A stretch of 64,000 nt of DNA from Novosphingobium sp. Rr 2-17 (lineage in GTDB: Bacteria; Pseudomonadota; Alphaproteobacteria; Sphingomonadales; Sphingomonadaceae), in contig NZ_AKFJ01000014.1 in the NCBI RefSeq assembly GCF_000272475.1, positions 45,076-109,075 of the forward strand, given 5' to 3'. Shown piece by piece: positions 46,114-54,533 of this stretch (the stretch's first letter is position 1; every line of letters starts with the position of its first letter). Below the pieces are notes generated by a model. That model saw only the letters and a list, made by a program, of their open reading frames with translations, did not search any database and was not told where the DNA came from. The position numbers were made by a program, and so were the translations under genes.

Positions 46114-48345
46114 ATGAAGCAGCACCCGGTTCAGAAGCGCGCATGGCCCCGCTGGTGGCGGCGGATGCAAGTTGCTGCGCGGCGGGCTAACTTTTTCGCG
46201 ATTATCGAGGTGCTCTCGATCCTCGCGTTCTTCATCATGACCGGGGCGACATGGATCGCGCTCAATGATGGTGCAGACAAGCGCGAACTCCTGCCGTCGA
46301 ACCTGACTGCGTCGCTTCTGGTGGGCACCCTGGTGCCGGCCATGGCGATCCTGGTGCTGCTGGGCCGCCGCATGGCGCTGCTGCGCGCTGCAGAGACGAG
46401 CGGCGGCACGGGCCAGATGCACGTTCGGCTGGTGTTTATCTTCTCGCTGATTTCCGCCATTCCCACGTTGCTGGTGGTGATATTCGCCTCGTTGCTGTTC
46501 CAATCGGGCGTGGAGTTCTGGTTTTCCGACAGTTCGCGCGGGTTGCTAGAGAACGCCAACAAGCTGGCGCGCGGCTTCTCCGAGCAAACTTTGCGCGATG
46601 TCGGTTACGATTCGGTAGCGCTGGCCGAGGATTCGCGCACGATGCTGAGCGCCTATCCCGTTGCCAGCCGTGAATTTCAGGCGTTCCTCGCCGACCAGGT
46701 ATTCCGCCGCAAACTGGACGTTGCCGCGATCATCCAGATCGACGCCAACGGCCAGCAACGCACGCCGATCATTCTAAACCCCGATGGAAAGTCCGAGAAC
46801 AACCGGATCAGCCCGCAGGACATCGCGCGTCTGGGCAAGGGCGAGCCCTACGTCGCTACGGCCAAGGACAACCGCATCATTGCCTCCGCTCCGATCGACC
46901 GGGAGTCCGGCGTATATGCACTGGTCGTGCGCAAGTCGGACTTGTTCTCGCTCAGTCAGGGCGAACGGGCGCAGAACATCGTCCAGGCCTACGAGGTGCT
47001 GACCAATCGCGCGCGCGTATACCAACTGCGCTTCAACGTGGCGTTGTTCGTGCTTTCGCTAGCACTGGTGGGCCTGTCGGTGTGGTTCGCGTTGCGCTTT
47101 GCCGACCGGCAAGTGAAGCCGCTGTACGAACTGGTCGATGCGGCGCGCCGGGTGGGGGCAGGCAACTACGCGCTGCGGATCGAAGGACGTACCGGCGCTG
47201 ACGAGATCGGCCTGCTTAACCGCGCTTTCAACCGGATGACTGCGCAGATCGACAAGCAGACGCAGGCGCTATTGGGCGCCAACCGCCAATTGCACGAACG
47301 GCGGTTGTTCATCGAAGCCGTGCTGGAATCGGTTACCAGCGGCATCATCTCGCTCGACGAGGAAGGCCGCGTTCTGCTGATGAACAGCACCGCGCAAAAG
47401 CTGCTGGGCGAAAGCACCGACGACGTGCCGGAGGGTGTGCTCATCCAGACCCTCTCGCCCTCGATCGCGGCGATGCTCGATCAAGGCACCGTCGGCGGCA
47501 TTGTCCAGTATAGTCGCGGCGGCGAGCTGTTGACGCTGGCGGTCAAGACCAGTCGTGACGCGACCGGTCACGTCATCACGTTCGAGGACATTACGCGACA
47601 ACTGCTCGACCAGCGTACTGCCGCCTGGTCCGACGTCGCCCGGCGCATTGCCCACGAGATCAAGAACCCGCTCACCCCGATCCAGCTTGCGACCGAACGC
47701 CTCAGCCGGCGCTACCGCAAGCAGATCACCGACAATCCCGAACTGTTCGACGACCTGACCCGGACGATCATTCGGCAGGTGGGAGATTTGCGCAAGATGG
47801 TGGATGAGTTCTCCTCGTTCGCCCGCCTGCCCAAGCCGATCTTCCGCGCCGAAGATCCGATCTCACTCACCCGCCAGTCCTTGTTTCTCCAGGAAGTCGC
47901 GCGGCCTGACATCGCCTTCACGTTCTCCAGCAACAACGAACCCGTGACGATCGCGTGCGATCGCCATCAATTCGGCCAAGCCATGACCAACGTGCTTAAG
48001 AACGCCGTCGAGGCGATCGAGGCACGCGCCAAGGAAGCGCCCGAAGACTACAAGGGCGCGATCGGTGTCGAGGTAATTGGGGGAGAGGGATCGATCCAGG
48101 TGCGCATCACCGACAATGGTATCGGTCTGACGCAGGACCGTGAGCGCATCATTGAGCCGTATGTGACCACGCGCGAAAAGGGCACGGGCCTGGGCTTGGC
48201 GATCGTCAACAAGATCGTCGAGGAACACGGCGGCGAAATGACCTTTACCCCTGCGGACGGTGGCGGCACCACTGTGACCATGCGCTTTGCCGAAGACCCG
48301 TTGGCGCGCGAAGAACCAGGCCGCAAGCCCGAGGCTGCCGAATGA
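46114..48345 (+). CDS. ntrY: Membrane sensor kinase NtrY
   Basis: Sensor of 743 residues. Two transmembrane segments near the N-terminus (about 30-50 and 60-85), one at 110-135 and one at about 305-330 enclose a periplasmic domain of about 170 residues; HAMP (about 330-385), PAS (about 390-500), phosphorylation helix [19 protein letters not shown] and ATPase domain (NVLKNAVEA, DNGIGL, GTGLGLAIVNKI) follow. It pairs with NtrX and is linked with nitrogen metabolism, respiration and redox signals in other alphaproteobacteria. It begins 100 bp after ntrC. Confidence 0.95.
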   Translation: MKQHPVQKRAWPRWWRRMQVAARRANFFAIIEVLSILAFFIMTGATWIALNDGADKRELLPSNLTASLLVGTLVPAMAILVLLGRRMALLRAAETSGGTGQMHVRLVFIFSLISAIPTLLVVIFASLLFQSGVEFWFSDSSRGLLENANKLARGFSEQTLRDVGYDSVALAEDSRTMLSAYPVASREFQAFLADQVFRRKLDVAAIIQIDANGQQRTPIILNPDGKSENNRISPQDIARLGKGEPYVATAKDNRIIASAPIDRESGVYALVVRKSDLFSLSQGERAQNIVQAYEVLTNRARVYQLRFNVALFVLSLALVGLSVWFALRFADRQVKPLYELVDAARRVGAGNYALRIEGRTGADEIGLLNRAFNRMTAQIDKQTQALLGANRQLHERRLFIEAVLESVTSGIISLDEEGRVLLMNSTAQKLLGESTDDVPEGVLIQTLSPSIAAMLDQGTVGGIVQYSRGGELLTLAVKTSRDATGHVITFEDITRQLLDQRTAAWSDVARRIAHEIKNPLTPIQLATERLSRRYRKQITDNPELFDDLTRTIIRQVGDLRKMVDEFSSFARLPKPIFRAEDPISLTRQSLFLQEVARPDIAFTFSSNNEPVTIACDRHQFGQAMTNVLKNAVEAIEARAKEAPEDYKGAIGVEVIGGEGSIQVRITDNGIGLTQDRERIIEPYVTTREKGTGLGLAIVNKIVEEHGGEMTFTPADGGGTTVTMRFAEDPLAREEPGRKPEAAE

Positions 48346-48388
48346 ACCATCCCCACTCCCTGATTTTGACCGCTGAGAAGAACTGACC

Positions 48389-49786
48389 ATGGCCCTGGAA
48401 ATCCTGATCGTCGACGACGAGCGCGACATTCGTGAACTGGTCGCTGGTGTGCTGAGCGACGAAGGCTACGAATGCCGTACCGCCGGTGACAGCAGCGCTG
48501 CGCTCGCGGCCGTCGACGCGCGGCGGCCTTCTCTGGTCCTGCTCGACGTGTGGCTCCACGGCAGCCCGATGGACGGCCTGGAAGTGCTGGACGCGATCAA
48601 AGCGCGCGAGCCGGAACTCCCGGTCATCATCTTTTCCGGCCACGGCAACATCGACACCGCCGTCGCCGCGATCAGCCGCGGCGCGATGGATTTCATCGAA
48701 AAGCCGTTCGAGGCGGAAAAGCTGTTGCACCTCGTCGCTCGTGCTACCGAAACCGAACGCCTGCGCCGCGAGAACGCCCAGCTCAAGCAAGGCTTCTCGT
48801 TCAGCGAGGAATTCACCGGTTCGAGCGGGGCGATCAATCAGGTCCGCGCCACCTTGAAGCGGATAGCCAACACCGGTAGCCGCTTGCTGATCGCCGGGCC
48901 GGCGGGATCGGGCAAGGAAGTGGCCGCCCGCTTGCTCCACGCCTGGAGCCCGCGGGCGACGAACGCGTTCGTCAGCGTCAATTCTGCCCGTATAACCCCG
49001 GAACGCTTCGAGCAGGAGCTGTTCGGCGAGGAAGCAGACGGTTCGCTGGTGCGGCCCGGCCTGCTCGAAATGGCCGATGGCGGCACGCTGTATTTCGATG
49101 AAGTGGCCGACATGCCGCTCTCCACCCAGGCCCGCATCCTGCGCGTGCTCACCGACCAGGCGTTCGTGCGCGTCGGCGGCAGCCGCCAGATTCGCGTCGA
49201 TGTCCGGGTGGTGTCATCGACATCGCGCGATCTCGAAAAGGAAATCGCCGAGCGCCGTTTTCGCGAGGATTTGTTCTATCGCCTCAACGTGGTGCCGGTT
49301 TCGATCCCCGCGTTGCGCGAGCGGCGCGACGACATTCCCGCGCTGGTGGATCACTTCTTCGCCCGCTATGCCAACGAGCAGGGCGTGCCGCCGCCCACGG
49401 TCGGCAACGAGGCGATGACCGCGCTCCAGGCCTACGAATGGCCCGGAAACGTGCGCCAGTTGCGCAATGTGGTCGAGCGCACTGTGATCATGACCCCGCG
49501 CGAGAAACTGGGTCGGATCGAGGCGGACATGCTGCCACCGGAAATTTTCAGCAACCGTGGCGGCGGCGAGCCGGGCGCCGCAGTGATGATGAGCGCGCCT
49601 TTGCGCGAGGCGCGCGAGAGCTTCGAACGTGAGTACCTGCGGGTCCAGATTCGCCGCTTTTCGGGTAACATCTCGAAGACCGCGTCGTTCATCGGCATGG
49701 AACGCTCGGCGCTGCACCGCAAACTCAAACTGCTGGGCATGGCGGATCGCCGGGAAGGCGAAGAAGAGGGCGACGAGGAGGTCTGA
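48389..49786 (+). CDS. ntrX: Response regulator NtrX, AAA+ type without GAFTGA
   Basis: Regulator of 465 residues paired with NtrY. Receiver domain with Asp53 (VLLDVWLHGSP), AAA+ domain from about 140 with Walker A AGPAGSGKEVAAR, arginine-bearing sensor regions, and a C-terminal helix-turn-helix (ISKTASFIGMERSALHRKLKLLGM). Where NtrC has KGAFTGAVARHVGKFEQ this protein reads EEADGSLVRPGLLEM, four residues shorter and without GAFTGA. It therefore probably cannot drive sigma-54 polymerase and may act with sigma-70 or as a repressor. It is followed by hfq after 130 bp. Confidence 0.95.
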   Translation: MALEILIVDDERDIRELVAGVLSDEGYECRTAGDSSAALAAVDARRPSLVLLDVWLHGSPMDGLEVLDAIKAREPELPVIIFSGHGNIDTAVAAISRGAMDFIEKPFEAEKLLHLVARATETERLRRENAQLKQGFSFSEEFTGSSGAINQVRATLKRIANTGSRLLIAGPAGSGKEVAARLLHAWSPRATNAFVSVNSARITPERFEQELFGEEADGSLVRPGLLEMADGGTLYFDEVADMPLSTQARILRVLTDQAFVRVGGSRQIRVDVRVVSSTSRDLEKEIAERRFREDLFYRLNVVPVSIPALRERRDDIPALVDHFFARYANEQGVPPPTVGNEAMTALQAYEWPGNVRQLRNVVERTVIMTPREKLGRIEADMLPPEIFSNRGGGEPGAAVMMSAPLREARESFEREYLRVQIRRFSGNISKTASFIGMERSALHRKLKLLGMADRREGEEEGDEEV

Positions 49787-49918
49787 TTCCAGATTCTGAA
49801 AATTCGCGTTTACTGCACTGCAGCGAAGCGATAGATTTCGAATCGAGCACGGTCACGCTCACCCCGGGACCAGATCGCGGACCGCATAAGCGGCCGCCAA
49901 AATATAAAGGAGCATAAT

Positions 49919-50551
49919 ATGGCTGGTCGAACTCTGACAGCGCGCCCCAAACCGGCGCCGGCTGAAGCAGAAAAAGTGGAATCCAAAGCTGCGGTCGCGC
50001 CAGTGGGTTCTTCTGCGGGCAGTCCGGCCGCTACTCCATCGTCCAGCGGCGTGTCAGCCGGGACGTCATCGTCCGGCAAGGGCCAGAACCTCCAGGACCA
50101 GTTTCTCAACCTTCTGCGCAAGAATAAGACCCCGGTAACTATGTTCCTGGTCAAGGGCGTAAAGCTGCAGGGCATCGTCACTTGGTTCGATAATTTCTCC
50201 ATCCTGCTTCGGCGCGATGGCCAGGCGCAGCTCGTTTACAAGCACGCGATCTCCACCATCATGCCCTCGATGCCGGTCGACGCCCGCCAATTCGGCGCCG
50301 GTGCAGAAACCGGCAAAAAGACGCGCGTACTGCAGGACGTGTTCCTGTCCAGCATCCGCAATGCGGGTGTTCAGGTCACGATGTTCCTCATCAACGGTGT
50401 CATGCTGCAGGGCCGGGTCGCCGCGTACGACTTGTTCTGCATGCTGCTTGAGCGCGAAGGCTATGTGCAGTTGGCCTACAAGCATGCCGTCTCGACGATT
50501 CAGCCCGTGACTCCAGTCGATCTTCAGGCGCATGAAGAAAACGACGATTAA
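49919..50551 (+). CDS. hfq: Hfq with two tandem Sm domains
   Basis: RNA chaperone for small-RNA regulation. The 210 residues contain a low-complexity N-tail (1-54, Ala/Pro/Ser-rich), a first complete Hfq domain (about 55-116: [30 protein letters not shown]) and a second (about 136-196: [30 protein letters not shown]). Both keep the Gln-Asp and Lys-His pairs of the proximal RNA site. The second has lost the lysine of the distal face (K to M) and most basic rim residues. Start: ATG at 49919 with AAAGGAG. Location between ntrX and hflX is standard. Fused double Hfq is, to my knowledge, recorded in Sphingomonadales such as Novosphingobium and Zymomonas. Confidence 0.97.
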   Translation: MAGRTLTARPKPAPAEAEKVESKAAVAPVGSSAGSPAATPSSSGVSAGTSSSGKGQNLQDQFLNLLRKNKTPVTMFLVKGVKLQGIVTWFDNFSILLRRDGQAQLVYKHAISTIMPSMPVDARQFGAGAETGKKTRVLQDVFLSSIRNAGVQVTMFLINGVMLQGRVAAYDLFCMLLEREGYVQLAYKHAVSTIQPVTPVDLQAHEENDD

Positions 50552-50571
50552 ACGGCTGAAGCGGAATTGAT

Positions 50572-51915
50572 TTGAACGATGAACCCACGGGCGAAGTCAC
50601 GCATGGTGCGCGTGCCTTCGTAGTCTACCCACAGATGCGGGGAAGGGGAAACTTAGACCCCGCATCCCGGCTTGAAGAGGCGAAAGGTCTGGCTCTCGCC
50701 ATCGGACTGGTCGTGGCCGATGCGATTACCATTCCGATCCGAGAGCCGCGCGCCGGCACTTTGTTCGGCGAAGGCCAGATCGAAAATATCGCGATCGGCT
50801 GCACTCAGAACGATGCTGAACTGGTGATCGTCGATGGAGCACTGACCGCGATCCAGCAGCGCAACCTCGAAGAAAAGCTCAAGCGCAAAGTCATCGACCG
50901 GACCGGCCTGATCCTTGAGATTTTCGGCGAGCGGGCGGCGACCGCCGAAGGTCGCTTGCAAGTCGAACTCGCTCATCTCGATTACCAAGCCGGTCGCCTC
51001 GTACGCAGTTGGACGCACTTGGAGCGCCAGCGCGGCGGCTTCGGCTTCCTGGGCGGCCCAGGCGAAACCCAGATCGAAGCCGACCGCCGCCTTATCCGCG
51101 ATCGCATGGCCAAGATCCGTCGCGAACTGGAACAAGTGCGCCGCACGCGCGGCCTCCATCGCGAACGGCGAGAGAAAGCGCCATGGCCGGTGATCGCGCT
51201 GGTGGGTTACACCAACGCCGGTAAATCGACGCTGTTCAATCGCCTGACCGGCGCCAGCGTGATGGCGCAGGATCTCCTGTTCGCCACGCTCGACCCGACG
51301 ATGCGCGCGATTCGTCTGCCCGGCGTAGAGAAGGGCATCCTGTCCGACACCGTGGGCTTCATTTCTGACCTGCCGACGCAACTCGTCGCTGCCTTTCGCG
51401 CGACACTGGAGGAAGTCACCGCTGCCGACGTCATTCTCCATGTCCGCGATATCGCCAACGCCGATACCGACGTACAGAAGCGCCAGGTGCTCGACGTTTT
51501 GGCTGATTTGGGCGTGGTGCCGGGCGAGGCGGACCTCAAGAAAACAACAGAGACTGCCAGCGAACCACTCATCCCGATCATCGAGGTTTGGAACAAGTGG
51601 GACTTGCTCGAGCCCGATCACGCACACGAACTTCGCCAAGCCGCTGCCCGCAGCGAACAGACGATCGTACCGCTATCCGCGCTGACGGGGGAAGGGTGCG
51701 ACAACCTGCTTGAGGTTGTCGGCCACAAGCTGACCCTCGAAGCCAAGCTATGCACGTTCCTGATCCCTGCCGCCGACGGCCAGCGTCTAGCCTTTCTCCA
51801 CGCCCGCGGTGACGTAGTGGACGAGGAAAATGCGGGCGAGGGGGCGGACGGTCCGCTGCTCAGGCTGCATGTTCGCATGACGGAGCGCGAATTGGGGCGG
51901 TTTCAGGCGCTTTAA
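50572..51915 (+). CDS. hflX: GTPase HflX
   Basis: Ribosome-associated GTPase of 447 residues that can split stalled or heat-damaged 70S ribosomes. The N-terminal nucleotide-binding domain (about 15-195) contains the HflX signature GGFGFLGGPGETQIEADRR. The G domain follows: GYTNAGKSTLFN (G1), DPTMRAI region (G2), DTVGFISDLP (G3) and NKWD (G4). The first codon is TTG at 50572, which directly precedes NDEPTGEV; no better start exists in frame. It starts 20 bp after hfq, so the two are co-transcribed. Confidence 0.95.
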   Translation: MNDEPTGEVTHGARAFVVYPQMRGRGNLDPASRLEEAKGLALAIGLVVADAITIPIREPRAGTLFGEGQIENIAIGCTQNDAELVIVDGALTAIQQRNLEEKLKRKVIDRTGLILEIFGERAATAEGRLQVELAHLDYQAGRLVRSWTHLERQRGGFGFLGGPGETQIEADRRLIRDRMAKIRRELEQVRRTRGLHRERREKAPWPVIALVGYTNAGKSTLFNRLTGASVMAQDLLFATLDPTMRAIRLPGVEKGILSDTVGFISDLPTQLVAAFRATLEEVTAADVILHVRDIANADTDVQKRQVLDVLADLGVVPGEADLKKTTETASEPLIPIIEVWNKWDLLEPDHAHELRQAAARSEQTIVPLSALTGEGCDNLLEVVGHKLTLEAKLCTFLIPAADGQRLAFLHARGDVVDEENAGEGADGPLLRLHVRMTERELGRFQAL

Positions 51916-51956
51916 GCAGGGACCGGTTAGGGGGCGGGTGGCGCCGTCAGGGTGCT

Positions 51957-52733
51957 TTACTTCTCGTTGCGCTTTACGGCCTGCCAGTACGCTTCCTGGT
52001 CGTCGAGCGACAGCGTGCTGAACTCCTGGCCATCGTCGGTTGCCAGTGTTTCCATGGCCCGGAACCGGCGTTCGAACTTCGCGTTCCCGGCGCGTAACGC
52101 GTCTTCTGGCGAGATGCCGTTGAGTCGCACCAGGTTCACAGCGGCAAATAGCAGATCGCCGGCTTCTTCGAGTTTCTCGGTTGCGGACGCAGTTGCCAGC
52201 TCGCCCATTTCCTCGATCAATTTCTCGGCGGCGCCGGCGGGATTGGGCCAATCGAACCCGACGCGAGCGGCACGCTTCTGAAGTTTTTCGGCGCGCATCA
52301 AGGCTGGCAGTGCCACGGCAACGCCATCGATCGCGCTGGTTGCGCCACCAGCGGCGCGCTCGGCGGCTTTGATCGCTTCCCAACGCTCTGCCTGAGCGTC
52401 GCCAGAGCGGTCGTCACCGAAGATATGCGGATGGCGCGTTTCGAGCTTGGCGGAAATTGCGGCGGCGATGTCGGCGAAAGCGAAGTGGCCGAGTTCTTCG
52501 GCCATGCGCGCATGGAATACGACCTGGAGTAACAGATCGCCAAGCTCGTTGCGCAGCGCGGCCATGTCATCATGCTCGATCGCATCGACGACTTCGTAGG
52601 CTTCCTCGATCGTGTATGGCGCAATCGTAGCGAATGTCTGGACGCGATCCCAATCGCAGCCGTTTTGAGGATCACGCAAACGCGCCATGATCGTCAAAAG
52701 GCGGTCGATTTGCTGGTGAGTAGTTTTAGTCAT
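51957..52733 (-). CDS. mazG: Nucleoside triphosphate pyrophosphohydrolase MazG
   Basis: House-cleaning enzyme of 258 residues that hydrolyses NTPs to NMP and pyrophosphate. It has both MazG halves: the first with CDWDRVQTF and EEAYEVVDAIEHDD...NELGDLLLQVVFHA, the second with KLIEEMGELATASATEKLEEAGDLLFAAVNLVR; the EExxE...ExxD metal ligands are present in both. The ATG at 52733 has no Shine-Dalgarno and a promoter-like -10 box lies about 10 bases upstream, so the mRNA may be leaderless. It converges with hflX. Confidence 0.96.
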   Translation of the reverse strand: MTKTTHQQIDRLLTIMARLRDPQNGCDWDRVQTFATIAPYTIEEAYEVVDAIEHDDMAALRNELGDLLLQVVFHARMAEELGHFAFADIAAAISAKLETRHPHIFGDDRSGDAQAERWEAIKAAERAAGGATSAIDGVAVALPALMRAEKLQKRAARVGFDWPNPAGAAEKLIEEMGELATASATEKLEEAGDLLFAAVNLVRLNGISPEDALRAGNAKFERRFRAMETLATDDGQEFSTLSLDDQEAYWQAVKRNEK

Positions 52734-52742
52734 ATGAGATTG

Positions 52743-52774
52743 ATAATATATATTATGTTAAATGATGGATGCAA
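52743..52774 (-). promoter_or_regulatory. Sigma-70-type promoter overlapping an AT-rich palindrome before mazG
   Basis: On the minus strand TTGCAT (52774-52769), an 18-base spacer and TATATT (52750-52745) make a good promoter. The -10 region is embedded in the 14-bp perfect palindrome ATAATATATATTAT (52743-52756), exceptional in this GC-rich DNA. A start 6-8 bases on would leave a leader of only a few bases before the mazG ATG. Confidence 0.5.
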
Positions 52775-52804
52775 TGAACGCGAGGGGACTTGCTGAACAC
52801 ATTT

Positions 52805-52981
52805 CTATCGCACTCCTAGAAACGAAACGATCGTCATGACGGCTATGATAATCGCCCCCCAAATCGCGCCGTACTTCAGGACGCCGCTGAAACCCAACCG
52901 TCGTATCAAACCGCCGCGTGTCGCGAGCACCAGGCACGCCAGGATCGAGATTACCGATGCGATCTGAGCCGCAAGGATCAC
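52805..52981 (-). CDS. Small two-helix membrane protein, 58 residues
   Basis: Short coding frame with GTG start at 52981 that overlaps the TGA stop of the upstream MBL-fold hydrolase as GTGA, the same coupling used between other genes of this run. The product starts MILAAQIASVISILACLVLA and ends TIVSFLGVR. Two hydrophobic segments (about 3-20 and 40-56) flank a basic loop (RGGLIRRLGF), giving a hairpin topology with the loop probably in the cytosol. No family is recognised. It is the last gene of the mltB-to-tatD run. Different-frame readings of the same DNA are hydrophilic noise. Confidence 0.7.
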   Translation of the reverse strand: MILAAQIASVISILACLVLATRGGLIRRLGFSGVLKYGAIWGAIIIAVMTIVSFLGVR

Positions 52982-53757
52982 GGCGAGACGACCATCCCAT
53001 CGAACCCAACGCTAACGTGTGGGGGAATTTCGGCGCAGAGCGTTGCGTAGTCCATGCTCTTGTCGAGATGCGTCAATACCGCAGCCTTCGCGCGAGACGC
53101 TTCGATCAGTTCGAGCGACATCGCCAGATGAGCGTGGGTTGGATGCGGTTCGCGGCGCAGGCAATCCACGATCAGAACATCGCAGCCATAGCACAAATCG
53201 ACCATGCCCTTGGTAATCTCACTGAAGTCTGTCGCGTAACAGACTGCTTTTCCGTCACAATCAAACCGATATGCGATAGAGTGCGCTGGCCCGTGAGGCA
53301 TCTGGACATGCCCGATCCGGAAACCTTCACAAAGCCGGACGGTGTCGAGATTGTCGAGCGCGATCAGCGTGGGATAGCCGAACTGGCCGGCGAACACATA
53401 GCCGAACCGCTGGCGCAGACGCCGGACGGTCTCGGTATCGGCATACCCAGGGATCGGTCCGGCACGACCGTAGCGCAGTGGGCGAAGATCATCGATGCCG
53501 TGGCAATGGTCGGCGTGATCGTGCGTCCAGAACACCGCGTCGATCCGATGGACGTCGTTGGCGAGCAACTGCGAGCGCAAGTCCGTCGGCGTATCGACGA
53601 GAATTCGTGCGCCCGCGTCGCTTTCTAACAAGATGGACACGCGCGTTCGCCGGTTTTTCGGCTCCTGAGGATCGCATGCCCCCCAATCGGCGCCGAATTC
53701 GCCGCCCAGGCGCGGAACGCCGGTGGATGTTCCGGTGCCTAGGATCGTCACTTTCAC
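52978..53757 (-). CDS. MBL-fold metal-dependent hydrolase (PhnP/YcbX-like, RNase Z group)
   Basis: Metallo-beta-lactamase-fold protein of 259 residues. It begins MKVTILGTGTSTGVPRLGG, contains the metal motif THDHADHCHGIDD and later LIVDCLRREPHPTHAHL and LTHLDKSMDY with additional ligands. This pattern is shared with PhnP (cyclic ribose phosphate phosphodiesterase) and related lipoyl-octanoyl-transfer neighbours, but there is no phn gene nearby, so the substrate is unknown. Its ATG overlaps the tatD stop by 4 bp and its own stop overlaps the small membrane-protein gene. Confidence 0.9.
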   Translation of the reverse strand: MKVTILGTGTSTGVPRLGGEFGADWGACDPQEPKNRRTRVSILLESDAGARILVDTPTDLRSQLLANDVHRIDAVFWTHDHADHCHGIDDLRPLRYGRAGPIPGYADTETVRRLRQRFGYVFAGQFGYPTLIALDNLDTVRLCEGFRIGHVQMPHGPAHSIAYRFDCDGKAVCYATDFSEITKGMVDLCYGCDVLIVDCLRREPHPTHAHLAMSLELIEASRAKAAVLTHLDKSMDYATLCAEIPPHVSVGFDGMVVSP

Positions 53758-54533
53758 GCGCGCTTCGCCTTTTGGAACAGCGCGAAGAAATTGCCCGTGG
53801 TCGATCTGGCGAGTTGCTCATACGAAATGCCGCGCAGATCGGCGATGAAGCGCGCGGTCTCAACGGTATAGGCCGGCTCGCAAGGGCGCCCCCGATGCGG
53901 AATAGGCGCCAGGAATGGTGAGTCCGTTTCGACCAGTAAGCGATCCTCAGGTATCGTTGCGGCTACGGCCTGCAAGTCTTTGGCATTCTTGAATGTTACG
54001 ATCCCGGACAAGCTGATAGACAGCCCCAGATCAAGGACTTGTTGACCGAATTGGGCGCTGGCAGTGAAGCAATGGATCAGGGCCGGAAAGGCACCCTTCC
54101 CCATTTCATCTTCCAGGATGCGAACAGTGTCGCTCTCGGCCTCGCGCGTGTGGATAATGATCGGCAGACCGGTCTCACGAGCGACTGCGATATGGGTGCG
54201 AAATAAGGCTTGCTGCACCGCACGATCGGACTTGTCGTAGTAATAGTCGAGGCCGGTTTCACCGATGCCGATGACGCGCGGATGGGCTGCGGCTTCGAGC
54301 AAGGCCCCCTCGCCCAGATCCGCATGTTGATCCGCTTCGTGGGGGTGGATACCGATCGAGGCCCAGACGTCCAGCTCTCGCTCCGCCGTCGCGACTACCT
54401 GCCCCCATTCGCGCTGACGTGTCGAAATGTTGAGAAAACCGCCGAGCCCGGCAGCGCGGGCGCGGGCAAGGACGGCGGGCTGGTCCTCGGCTAGGCCTTC
54501 GTATTCCAGATGGCAGTGCGAATCTATGAGCAT
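53754..54533 (-). CDS. TatD-family metal-dependent DNase
   Basis: TIM-barrel hydrolase of 259 residues. Metal ligands are readable: DSHCHLE (HxH), GIGETGLDYYY (Glu), PIIIHTREAESD (His), IHCFT (His) and VETDSPFLAP (Asp). TatD enzymes act as 3'-5' exonucleases on DNA and in tRNA or DNA repair contexts. The ATG at 54533 shares one base with the metG stop; the longer frame upstream lies in metG. metG-tatD-MBL hydrolase is a widely conserved gene order in alphaproteobacteria. Confidence 0.94.
   Translation of the reverse strand: MLIDSHCHLEYEGLAEDQPAVLARARAAGLGGFLNISTRQREWGQVVATAERELDVWASIGIHPHEADQHADLGEGALLEAAAHPRVIGIGETGLDYYYDKSDRAVQQALFRTHIAVARETGLPIIIHTREAESDTVRILEDEMGKGAFPALIHCFTASAQFGQQVLDLGLSISLSGIVTFKNAKDLQAVAATIPEDRLLVETDSPFLAPIPHRGRPCEPAYTVETARFIADLRGISYEQLARSTTGNFFALFQKAKRA

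Noticed and set aside
52758..53009. 83-codon minus-strand frame between mazG and the MBL gene
   Set aside because: It is hydrophilic and Arg-rich. Another frame of the same DNA (52805-52981) has coupled start and two membrane helices and is far more convincing.
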